From contig CALINZ010000247.1 in NCBI GenBank assembly GCA_938045085.1, positions 1 to 7,014 of the forward strand: DNA of 7,014 bases. The letters are read 5' to 3'. Within the stretch, counting starts at the first letter, position 1. The number at the start of each line of letters is the position of its first letter. The stretch comes from an uncultured Collinsella sp. Lineage in GTDB: Bacteria > Actinomycetota > Coriobacteriia > Coriobacteriales > Coriobacteriaceae. This document shows positions 1-5,191 of the stretch, piece after piece. Under the pieces are notes generated by a model. That model saw nothing but the letters and a program-made list of their open reading frames with translations. It had not been told where the DNA came from and did no database searches. The position numbers and the translations under genes were made by a program.

Positions 1-371
1 TGAATACCCTGGTAGAAGTTAATCTGTATATCGTCTTCGACAGCGCAGACACGGCACTTGTTGGCTGCGATCTTGCCGGCGACCCAGTCGGGAATGGTAC
101 CCTCGTCCATGTCGTAGACCCAAGGGCTGCCGGCGGGCGTGTTCTCCTCAAAGCTGTTGAGGTAGCGCGAGTCGGTGTGGAACAGGCACTGGTCGACCGT
201 AATAAACGCAGCGTGCGGGAACTCGAAGGTGTAGTCGAAGACGCCCTTCACGCCCGTAAGCCAACGAAGGTTGGCCTCGTCGCGCACCACGATGGCGTCG
301 TAGCCACGCTCGGCCATCAGGGCACGGACACGCTCGATACGACCGGCAGGACCGGCAGCAAACTCAGACAT
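1..371 (-). CDS. Xaa-Pro aminopeptidase / M24 family peptidase, N-terminal part (runs off left edge)
   Basis: The visible 123 residues are the N-terminal creatinase-type domain of an M24B metallopeptidase (Xaa-Pro aminopeptidase or dipeptidase), a cytosolic enzyme that removes residues next to proline. Recognisable features are the opening helix RIERVRALMAERGYDAIVV (about residues 11-29), then NLRWLTGV (about 34-41) matching the family's N-x-R/Y-LTG block, and the strand-turn FHTDSRYLNSF (about 64-74), matching the family 'tDsRY' motif. The dinuclear-metal pita-bread catalytic domain lies beyond the window, so aminopeptidase and dipeptidase cannot be told apart, and catalytic competence cannot be judged. 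The ATG at 371 is chosen because AAAGGA lies 6 nt upstream (378-383). The gene follows the aroB-like gene after a 132-bp gap, so it may have its own promoter. An M24 peptidase followed by efp is the usual arrangement in Bacillus and Actinobacteria, so efp is expected beyond the left edge (inference). Confidence 0.9.
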   Translation of the reverse strand, partial: MSEFAAGPAGRIERVRALMAERGYDAIVVRDEANLRWLTGVKGVFDYTFEFPHAAFITVDQCLFHTDSRYLNSFEENTPAGSPWVYDMDEGTIPDWVAGKIAANKCRVCAVEDDIQINFYQGI

Positions 372-377
372 GCAGAT

Positions 378-383
378 TCCTTT
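378..383 (-). promoter_or_regulatory. Ribosome binding site of the M24 peptidase gene
   Basis: On the minus strand AAAGGA is followed by 6 nt and then the ATG at 371. This is a good Shine-Dalgarno match with normal spacing and fixes the start codon. Confidence 0.7.
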
Positions 384-392
384 CTTGTTGTC

Positions 393-400
393 TCTATATA
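393..400 (-). promoter_or_regulatory. Possible -10 element close to the M24 peptidase gene
   Basis: The minus strand carries TATATAGA, giving a TATATA (395-400) or TATAGA (393-398) hexamer about 21-24 nt before the start codon. It lies within the 10-bp palindrome TCTATATAGA (393-402). No good -35 box is seen at 16-18 bp; the sequence there is near GTTCGT. A start of transcription about 7 bp downstream would leave only about 15 nt of leader, just enough for the ribosome binding site. This is a weak candidate. Confidence 0.35.
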
Positions 401-429
401 GACGGGACGGGTCTCAAACGAACGACGGA

Positions 430-441
430 ATCGCATGCGAT
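430..441. promoter_or_regulatory. 12-bp perfect palindrome in the aroB-like / peptidase intergenic gap
   Basis: ATCGCATGCGAT is a perfect inverted repeat, and the GG/CC pair outside it can extend the match with one bulged A. It has no T-tract on the minus strand, so it does not look like an intrinsic terminator. It lies upstream of the TATATA-like element and downstream of the TTGACA-like box, where an operator could sit. A chance palindrome of this length in GC-rich DNA is possible. Confidence 0.3.
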
Positions 442-471
442 CCGCAACCGATTGAAAACCCGCCCCTCAAC

Positions 472-497
472 ATGATACGAAAGACAATGGATGTCAA
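472..497 (-). promoter_or_regulatory. Possible promoter with consensus TTGACA box
   Basis: Just downstream of the aroB-like stop codon the minus strand has a perfect TTGACA (492-497) and, 14 bp later, TATCAT (472-477), one mismatch from the -10 consensus. The 14-bp spacing is shorter than the optimal 17 bp, which lowers confidence. If used, it would give the M24 peptidase gene its own transcript with a leader of about 95 nt that contains the palindrome at 430-441. Confidence 0.35.
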
Positions 498-503
498 TAA
501 ATC

Positions 504-1613
504 TTAGAGAAGTTCTTTGCGTGAAGCCAAGTAGGCGTGAGTATGGCGCTCAAGAACCTCGTCCTCAACGCTCGTTAGACGAATGGCGCCGAGTGCCGCG
601 GGCAGCGGCAACATGCTGCGGTTCGAGCGAGCGAACTGCTGCTTGCGGAACTCCTCGATATATACGGCAGGCTCCAGATCGAAGGCAAGTTCCTCGATAC
701 CAAAGTCCTCCAGGCAGTCATCGACCTCAAAGACGTAATCGATATCGAAGTCGCAGGCATCATGTGCTAGGCGCGCCTCAAAGCGCATGCCCTCGGATAA
801 CAGCTGATAGGCAGGAACCTGCGAAGCAGCATCGCCCAAGCAAGCGCGCAGAGTACGCTCCCCCGTCTTGCCAAAATCGAGCGCATGGCGGGCGCTCGGG
901 TTCGTGGCCATCAGTACGTCCTTACGGGCAGTCTGAGACCATTGAACTGCATTGACGAGCGCGACCTCCTCGCCCGCGAGAATCTCAGGAACGGTCTCAG
1001 TAAACTGATTCCAGCGGGACTTGCTGCTCGAAAGCATGCTACCAACAAGTACCACATAGCCGAGCTTGAGGTACTCGGGGTCCGCCTCGCGAACAAGGTC
1101 GAGGTCACACACGACCAAGCCCGGTTCGGGACGGAACGCGATAGCGGGAAGCGCATTCGACGACGAGGCGACGAGCGGCTTCATGGTCGTCGCGACCGTG
1201 AGCATGGCGTCGAAGGTCGTCGGCAGCAACGCGCACTCGGTGCGGCCGCACCACTGATTGGCACACCAGCTAACAATCGAGCAGGTTGCGGCATCGCCAA
1301 CGGCGACAACCAGATCGTCACAGGTAATGCCATTGGCAGTCAGGGCGCCAAAGATAGCATCGGCATCAGCAAGCGTGGCACCAGCAGGCGAAACCTCGAG
1401 GGGAAGCTGTGACATGACAAAACCGGCGTCGACCAGCGCATGCTCGACGACCTCACCAAAACGCTCGGATGTGGCGTCGTTCCAAACCACCATCGCGCGC
1501 TTAGGCTTGCCCACAGTCGAGGCAAACATGCGCGACAGTTCCTCAAATGCGCCAAGACCGACGCGAACATCGACACTGCGGTTTTGGAAATTGATGAGTT
1601 GACGGCGAATCAT
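504..1613 (-). CDS. Degenerate 3-dehydroquinate synthase-like protein (probable AroB pseudoenzyme)
   Basis: A 369-residue protein, normal AroB length, that can be aligned by eye with E. coli AroB along most of its length: DDLVVAVG (99-106) to the NAD strand, LLPTT (129-133) to 'VPTTLL', GLVVCDLD (165-172) to 'VVVDLD', LDFGKT (245-250) to 'LNLGHT'. AroB normally converts DAHP to 3-dehydroquinate using NAD and a divalent metal. Here the site is stripped. The GGGVVGD loop reads GDAATCS (106-112). The three metal ligands are replaced: Glu by Val188, His of the HTFGH motif by Arg253, and His of HGEAV by Leu272. The first His of HTFGH is Lys249, and DSSVGGK becomes TVATTMK (139-145), keeping only the Lys. 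There are no internal stops. The ATG at 1613 overlaps the aroK stop as ATGA, with GGAG and GGA upstream; the longer start at 1646 would run into aroK. Synthase activity is unlikely (inference). A scaffold, regulatory or new ligand-binding role is possible. Confidence 0.85.
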   Translation of the reverse strand: MIRRQLINFQNRSVDVRVGLGAFEELSRMFASTVGKPKRAMVVWNDATSERFGEVVEHALVDAGFVMSQLPLEVSPAGATLADADAIFGALTANGITCDDLVVAVGDAATCSIVSWCANQWCGRTECALLPTTFDAMLTVATTMKPLVASSSNALPAIAFRPEPGLVVCDLDLVREADPEYLKLGYVVLVGSMLSSSKSRWNQFTETVPEILAGEEVALVNAVQWSQTARKDVLMATNPSARHALDFGKTGERTLRACLGDAASQVPAYQLLSEGMRFEARLAHDACDFDIDYVFEVDDCLEDFGIEELAFDLEPAVYIEEFRKQQFARSNRSMLPLPAALGAIRLTSVEDEVLERHTHAYLASRKELL

Positions 1614-2143
1614 AGCAATCCACGCTCCAAAAGCATCTCGGCACAAAGGTAAGAAACGTCCTCGAAGGACTTGTTGCGAATATCAAGGGTAATATCGGCG
1701 GCCTGGCGATACAGCGGACGGCGATGCTCAAACAGGCGCGCAGCATGCTCGGGCGAACGGAAATCGGGGCGCGTGTCGGACCGACGAATCTGGCGAATCG
1801 AATCCTCGAAGTCACCCTCGAGGTACACGCACGTACCCATTTCGTGCATCAGCTCAATATTCACCGGCGTCTCGACAATGCCGCCCCCGCACGAAACCAA
1901 CAGGCTGCGCTCACTTTGGAGCGAACGGAGCGCCGAGGTCTCGAGCTCGCGAAAACGATCCTCGCCCTCGGTCTGAAAAATCTCGGTTACCGACTTGCCG
2001 CAACGGCGCACGACCAGGCGATCGGTATCGATAAAACGCCGCTTGAACATAGTGCCGACGTTGCGCGCGAGCGTCGATTTGCCCGCGCCCAAAAAGCCGA
2101 TAAAGAAGATATGGTCGCAGCCGTGTTTGGTGTGCTGGGACAT
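1610..2143 (-). CDS. aroK: Shikimate kinase
   Basis: A 177-residue cytosolic kinase that phosphorylates shikimate to shikimate-3-phosphate with ATP, the fifth step of the chorismate pathway. The length is typical. Visible motifs are the Walker A loop GFLGAGKST (16-24), the shikimate-binding DTD (39-41), FRELE (64-68) with the substrate Arg65, the glycine-rich CGGG (85-88), the lid Arg in DTRPDF (123-128, where RPLL is more usual) and RRPLYRQAAD (141-150) with the substrate-binding Arg142. All expected active-site residues appear present, in contrast to the decayed aroB-like gene downstream. The start ATG at 2143 is 8 nt after the yqeG-like stop; AGG lies within that short gap. The stop overlaps the next start by 4 nt (ATGA), which implies translational coupling. 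Another small-molecule kinase specificity cannot be excluded by eye, but the DTD and RRPLY blocks favour shikimate. Confidence 0.92.
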   Translation of the reverse strand: MSQHTKHGCDHIFFIGFLGAGKSTLARNVGTMFKRRFIDTDRLVVRRCGKSVTEIFQTEGEDRFRELETSALRSLQSERSLLVSCGGGIVETPVNIELMHEMGTCVYLEGDFEDSIRQIRRSDTRPDFRSPEHAARLFEHRRPLYRQAADITLDIRNKSFEDVSYLCAEMLLERGLL

Positions 2144-2151
2144 AGCGAGAC

Positions 2152-2649
2152 CTATTCCTCGCAGGGAAGGTCGCGAAGGGCCCGGCGCTCAAAGATACGG
2201 AAGATCTGCGTATACCACAGGTCCTGCGTCGCCTGCGGCTTTACCAGGATGGTATCGACGCCGGCGAAGTTGCCGCTCCACACGTCCGTGTAGAGCTGAT
2301 CACCGATCAGCACCGCCTCGTCGGCCGTGGCGCCGAGGCGCTTAAGACCCGCCTTGAGGGCAAACGGCGCCGGCTTCATGGCGTGGCTGATGGCCTCGAG
2401 TCCCAGCTCGCGTGCAGAGCTCATGACCTGGTCGCGATGCCAGTTGTTGGACACCATGCACAGCTTAAAGCCTTTGGCGCGGGCGGCATCGAGCCAAGCG
2501 GAAACCGCGGCGGGAACCTGCTCGGTGTCGCGCGGCACCAAGGTGTTATCGCGATCGAGCAGAATGGCGCGTTTGCCGTCGGCCCACAGGGTATTAAGGT
2601 CGATGCGATCGACCGAGGCAACGTAACGTTTGGGGCTAAAAATCCTCAT
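2152..2649 (-). CDS. YqeG-family HAD-type phosphatase
   Basis: A 165-residue cytosolic HAD-superfamily hydrolase of the YqeG (IIIA) type. The four HAD motifs are visible: motif I LDRDNTLV (31-38) with nucleophile Asp32 and acid/base Asp34, motif II SNN (67-69), motif III Lys92 in HAMKPAP (89-95), and motif IV GDQLYTD (116-122). YqeG usually reads DLDNTLV, so Arg33 for Leu is a small deviation. The substrate of the family is not settled; some relatives (yeast Gep4) are phosphatidylglycerophosphate phosphatases, so a lipid substrate is possible but not shown. The ATG at 2649 is 1 nt from the mltG stop at 2651 with a GGA upstream. Extending to 2874 would use a meaningless second frame of mltG. 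In Bacillus yqeG neighbours yqeH and aroE, so its place beside a shikimate gene fits the known context. Confidence 0.88.
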   Translation of the reverse strand: MRIFSPKRYVASVDRIDLNTLWADGKRAILLDRDNTLVPRDTEQVPAAVSAWLDAARAKGFKLCMVSNNWHRDQVMSSARELGLEAISHAMKPAPFALKAGLKRLGATADEAVLIGDQLYTDVWSGNFAGVDTILVKPQATQDLWYTQIFRIFERRALRDLPCEE

Positions 2650-2650
2650 G

Positions 2651-4084
2651 CTAATTCCAAGACTGTTGATGCTCTTCGTAGGTTTGCGAGAAGTACTCCT
2701 CGTCCTGCGTAATGTAGAAATACAGGTCATCGGAGTCGGTCGGCTCAAGCGTGGCCTTGAGTGCCTCGAGCGACGGAGAGCAGATGGGCGTGGGTGGCAG
2801 ACCCTCATGCTTATAGGTGTTATACGGACTATCGCTCTGCAGGTCGTCGGCGGTAACCTCGCCACCGGTGACATACATCATAGTCGCATCGCTATTGAGA
2901 TAGCGCAGACCGTCGAGCTTGCCGGCAAGGCGGTTGTAGAAAACCGAGGCCACATGCGCACGTTGATCGGCGTTGAGGCCCTCGCGCTCAACGATAGAGG
3001 CCAAGTTGACGATGTCGTAGTCGGACATCTCCACACCGTAGCGTTCCTTGATCTTGGCTTCGCAGCTCGCAAAGTCAAGCGACTTGTACTCGGTCTTAAA
3101 CTGATCGAGCATAGCGCGAATCACGTCATCGGCCGTCGGCGAATCGCCCAGCGAATAGGTCTTGGGGAACAAGAAACCCTCGAGCGAATCGTTGGCGGCG
3201 CCCTTAAGGAAGCTATAGTCGTCCACGTAGTTGGAGGCCTTGGCCTGGTTGAGGAAGTCTTCCTTAGAGATGCTGTCGTAGGCCTGGGCCACACGGTCGG
3301 CGACTTGATCGACCGTCAGGCCCTCAGGGATAGTCAGCGTATTGGAGCCCGCGTTGGGGCCTTCCATGAGCTGCTGAACAACCTTGGTCGCATCCATGAG
3401 TGTGGTGAACGAATAATCACCAGGCTTGAGCGACATATCGGCGTTGAGCTTTTTCACCGCCGCATAGTAATCCTTGGGATTTTCTACGATATGGTTCTCG
3501 GAGAGAATCGAAGCGATGCTGTCACCCGAGGCACCATCGGGAATCGTGATAGTAACCTGCTGGCCTGCAACGACTTTCGCACCCTCACCGCCAAAGAAGC
3601 CCTTGACGGCTGGCACGACAAAGAAAACGATCGCGACAAGCGCAAGCACGGCAACAACGCCACCGATAATCATAGGCACCGGGGAGCTTTTCTTTTGAGC
3701 ACCGCGACGAGCATGCGTGTTGTAGCTCGAGCGGGTCGCCGGAGCAACGCCATGCGAACCACGAGCGTGATGCGAATGCGATTGGGGGGCCTGCGTTCGC
3801 TGGGTAGGTGCCTGCTGCTTAAAGCGGGTGCCGCCTGCAGGCTGGGCCGTACGAGCAGTGGGCTGCTGAACCGCGTGAGAAGCCGAATGCTGAACCGAAC
3901 GAGCAGAAGGCTGCTGACCCGTCCGTTGAACAGGTTGGGCCGAACGAGAGAAGGACTGCGCCGGGCGCGCGGCAGGCTGAGCTGCGCGCTGCGTCGGCTG
4001 TGTCGGACGCTGGCCAGGCTGGGCAGGGCGCGACGCCGGCTGCTGTGTACGATTCGGCTGGCGCGGATCGGAAGCACTAGGCAT
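2651..4084 (-). CDS. mltG: Endolytic murein transglycosylase MltG (YceG-like), with long basic cytoplasmic tail
   Basis: A 477-residue single-pass membrane protein that cleaves nascent peptidoglycan glycan strands and so sets their length. Residues 1-132 are a cytoplasmic, Gln/Pro/Arg/Ala-rich low-complexity tail with only one acidic residue (Asp6). One transmembrane helix follows at about 137-160 (IIGGVVAVLALVAIVFFVV). An extracellular LysM-like region at about 170-245 (SIASILSENHIV, LKPGDYSF) precedes the YceG catalytic domain. The catalytic block LASIVEREGL (361-370) carries the expected Glu366, and VASVFYNRL (378-386), DSPYNTYKHEGLPPTPICSP (418-437) and the terminal YEEHQQSWN are all family hallmarks. 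The ATG at 4084 is fixed by GAGGAGG 6 nt upstream; it overlaps the ruvX stop by 8 nt. E. coli MltG is about 340 residues, and the excess here is essentially the tail. Confidence 0.93.
   Translation of the reverse strand: MPSASDPRQPNRTQQPASRPAQPGQRPTQPTQRAAQPAARPAQSFSRSAQPVQRTGQQPSARSVQHSASHAVQQPTARTAQPAGGTRFKQQAPTQRTQAPQSHSHHARGSHGVAPATRSSYNTHARRGAQKKSSPVPMIIGGVVAVLALVAIVFFVVPAVKGFFGGEGAKVVAGQQVTITIPDGASGDSIASILSENHIVENPKDYYAAVKKLNADMSLKPGDYSFTTLMDATKVVQQLMEGPNAGSNTLTIPEGLTVDQVADRVAQAYDSISKEDFLNQAKASNYVDDYSFLKGAANDSLEGFLFPKTYSLGDSPTADDVIRAMLDQFKTEYKSLDFASCEAKIKERYGVEMSDYDIVNLASIVEREGLNADQRAHVASVFYNRLAGKLDGLRYLNSDATMMYVTGGEVTADDLQSDSPYNTYKHEGLPPTPICSPSLEALKATLEPTDSDDLYFYITQDEEYFSQTYEEHQQSWN
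3850..3922 (-). repeat. Imperfect 48-bp-period repeat in the mltG tail
   Basis: On the plus strand ACGAGCAGTGGGCTGCTGA (from 3851) recurs as ACGAGCAGAAGGCTGCTGA (from 3899), 48 bp apart, followed by a near-identical CCG. In the protein this gives QQPTARTAQ and QQPSARSVQ, spaced 16 residues, inside the MltG low-complexity tail. Related degenerate units (SRSAQPVQ) continue nearby. The tail probably grew or diverged by small in-frame duplications (inference). Confidence 0.6.
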
Positions 4085-4505
4085 GCGAAACCTCCTCGTT
4101 TTTACGATCGAGCCACGTCTGCAAAAACAGGCTGGCGGCAATCATGTCGATCTTGCCCCTCATCTGCTTTTCGTTGAGTCCCTGCTCGCGCAGGATACGC
4201 TTGGCCTCTTGCGAGGACAGACGCTCGTCCTCAAACTCCAACGGAAGATCGAGCTCGTCGGCAATCTTTTGCGCCACAGCGGCAACGCGCTCGGCCTGAG
4301 GGCCGGGCTCACCGGCCATGGTCAGGGGACGTCCGCTTACCAGGATGTCGGGCTCATAGTCCTCAACCAGGTAGCGGAACGTCTTGGCCATACCGGTGAC
4401 CTCGGCAGCCGGAAGCACCTTGACAGGCATCGCCATCTTGCCATCACGGCTCGAGACGGCGATGCCAATCCTGGTCTCCCCTATGTCCAGCGCGAGCGCA
4501 ACCAC
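4077..4505 (-). CDS. ruvX: YqgF/RuvX-family putative pre-16S rRNA nuclease (Holliday junction resolvase-like)
   Basis: A 142-residue RNase H-fold protein of the YqgF family, linked to 16S rRNA 5' maturation in E. coli and often annotated as a Holliday junction resolvase. The metal-binding acidic residues sit in the expected places: Asp7 in LALDIGETRIGIAVS (4-18), Glu in FEDERLSSQEA (about 91-101), and Asp in KIDMIAASLFLQTWLD (about 117-132). The GRPLTMAGEPGPQAERV block (58-74) matches the family 'GLPxxMdGsxgxqA' segment. The start is a GTG at 4505. It is the only start available, because an in-frame TAA lies four codons upstream (beginning at 4517). The ribosome site AAGAAG (4511-4516) is 5 nt away. 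It follows alaS by 17 bp and overlaps mltG by 8 bp. alaS-ruvX adjacency is common in Gram-positive bacteria. Confidence 0.93.
   Translation of the reverse strand: MVALALDIGETRIGIAVSSRDGKMAMPVKVLPAAEVTGMAKTFRYLVEDYEPDILVSGRPLTMAGEPGPQAERVAAVAQKIADELDLPLEFEDERLSSQEAKRILREQGLNEKQMRGKIDMIAASLFLQTWLDRKNEEVSHA
4091..4097 (-). promoter_or_regulatory. Strong ribosome binding site of mltG inside ruvX
   Basis: The minus strand reads GAGGAGG followed by TTTCGC and the ATG at 4084. It is the strongest Shine-Dalgarno match I noticed among these genes and lies within the last codons of ruvX. It selects the mltG start and rejects the longer open frame reaching 4141. Confidence 0.8.
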
Positions 4506-4511
4506 AGTGAC

Positions 4512-4526
4512 TTCTTAGATTCTTAG
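4512..4526 (-). repeat. 8-nt tandem repeat at the alaS/ruvX junction
   Basis: CTAAGAA occurs twice with a period of 8 nt on the minus strand. The first copy contains the alaS stop codon and the second supplies most of the AAGAAG ribosome site of ruvX. A small tandem duplication could have created this ribosome site. Confidence 0.5.
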
Positions 4527-5191
4527 GCGCCGAGCGCGGTCTTAGCGGCCGCGAGGGCATCGGCGATGCCGGCAGCATTCTTGCCACCGGCCTGGGCCAT
4601 GTTGGGACGACCGCCACCGCGACCGTTGACCAGACCCGCGATCTGCTTGATCACGTTACCGGCGTGGAAACCGGCCTTGACGGCGTCATCGGAGCCGGCA
4701 GCGAGCAGGGCCGGAGTGCCCTTCTCAGTCACGCTGGCGACGACACAAGCGACAGGGCCGGCGACCTTCTGATGCACGGTATCCCATACGTTGCGCAGGT
4801 CGGCAGCCTCAAGGCCCTGGAGCTCAGCGACAACGAGCTTATAGCCGTCGAGCTCGACGGCGCCCTCGATGGCGCTGGAGATGGCGTCGGAGGAGCCACC
4901 GGTCAGAGCCTTTTTGAGCTTATTGGACGTCTCGCGCAGCTCGGCCTGCAGGTTCTCCACACGAGCGGGAACCTCATCCACGCGGCACTTGAGCGCAGCG
5001 GCGGCGGCGTCAACGAGTGCCAGGCGGTCGGCCATATAGTCGAGGGCACCCTTAGAGGTCACGGCCTCGATACGGCGGACATTGGAGCCCGTGGAGGACT
5101 CGGAAATGATCTTGAACAGGCCGATCTCGGCGGTGTTGGCAGCGTGTGTGCCACCACAGAGCTCGCGGGAGAACGGCTGGTCCTCAGCGCC
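4523..5191 (-). CDS. alaS: alaS C-terminal part: end of editing domain and C-Ala domain (no own start in homologous region)
   Basis: In the frame shifted by one base the sequence resumes as GAEDQPFSRELCGGTH, with the zinc-binding Cys and His of CGGTH at 5144-5158. Then come IGLFKIISES and NVRRIEAVTSKGALDYM. A helical, coiled-coil-like linker follows (VENLQAELRETSNKLKKAL). The C-Ala domain has the hallmark GLVNGRGGGRPNMAQAGG, matching the family's GGRPxMAQGGG, near the end. The stop TAA is at 4523-4525. An open frame starting with a GTG at 5062 exists (179 residues), but that GTG is the Val codon of the conserved RRIEAVT segment, not a genuine start. The fragment has no visible ribosome site and is unlikely to be made separately. 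Confidence 0.88.
   Translation of the reverse strand, partial: GAEDQPFSRELCGGTHAANTAEIGLFKIISESSTGSNVRRIEAVTSKGALDYMADRLALVDAAAAALKCRVDEVPARVENLQAELRETSNKLKKALTGGSSDAISSAIEGAVELDGYKLVVAELQGLEAADLRNVWDTVHQKVAGPVACVVASVTEKGTPALLAAGSDDAVKAGFHAGNVIKQIAGLVNGRGGGRPNMAQAGGKNAAGIADALAAAKTALGA

Noticed and set aside
177..401. Small plus-strand frame of 74 codons at the left end
   Set aside because: It is antisense to the recognisable M24 peptidase N-terminus and has no motif or ribosome site of its own.
485..503. Intrinsic terminator after the aroB-like gene
   Set aside because: GACA-TCCAT-TGTC gives only a 4-bp stem, followed by a short TTT; too weak to call.
1614..1646. Upstream start of the aroB-like gene adding 11 residues
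   Set aside because: It would overlap the end of aroK by 37 bases; the ATGA overlap at 1613 with GGA upstream is the natural start.
2650..2874. N-terminal extension of the YqeG-like protein
   Set aside because: The extra 75 residues are a Ser/Arg/Pro-rich second frame of mltG. Homology begins at the ATG at 2649, one base after the mltG stop.
2630..4177. Long open frame of 515 codons on the plus strand opposite mltG
   Set aside because: It mirrors mltG and the ends of its neighbours, has no recognisable domain, and is rich in Arg/Leu/Gly as expected for the antisense of GC-rich coding DNA. mltG itself has clear family motifs and a strong ribosome site.
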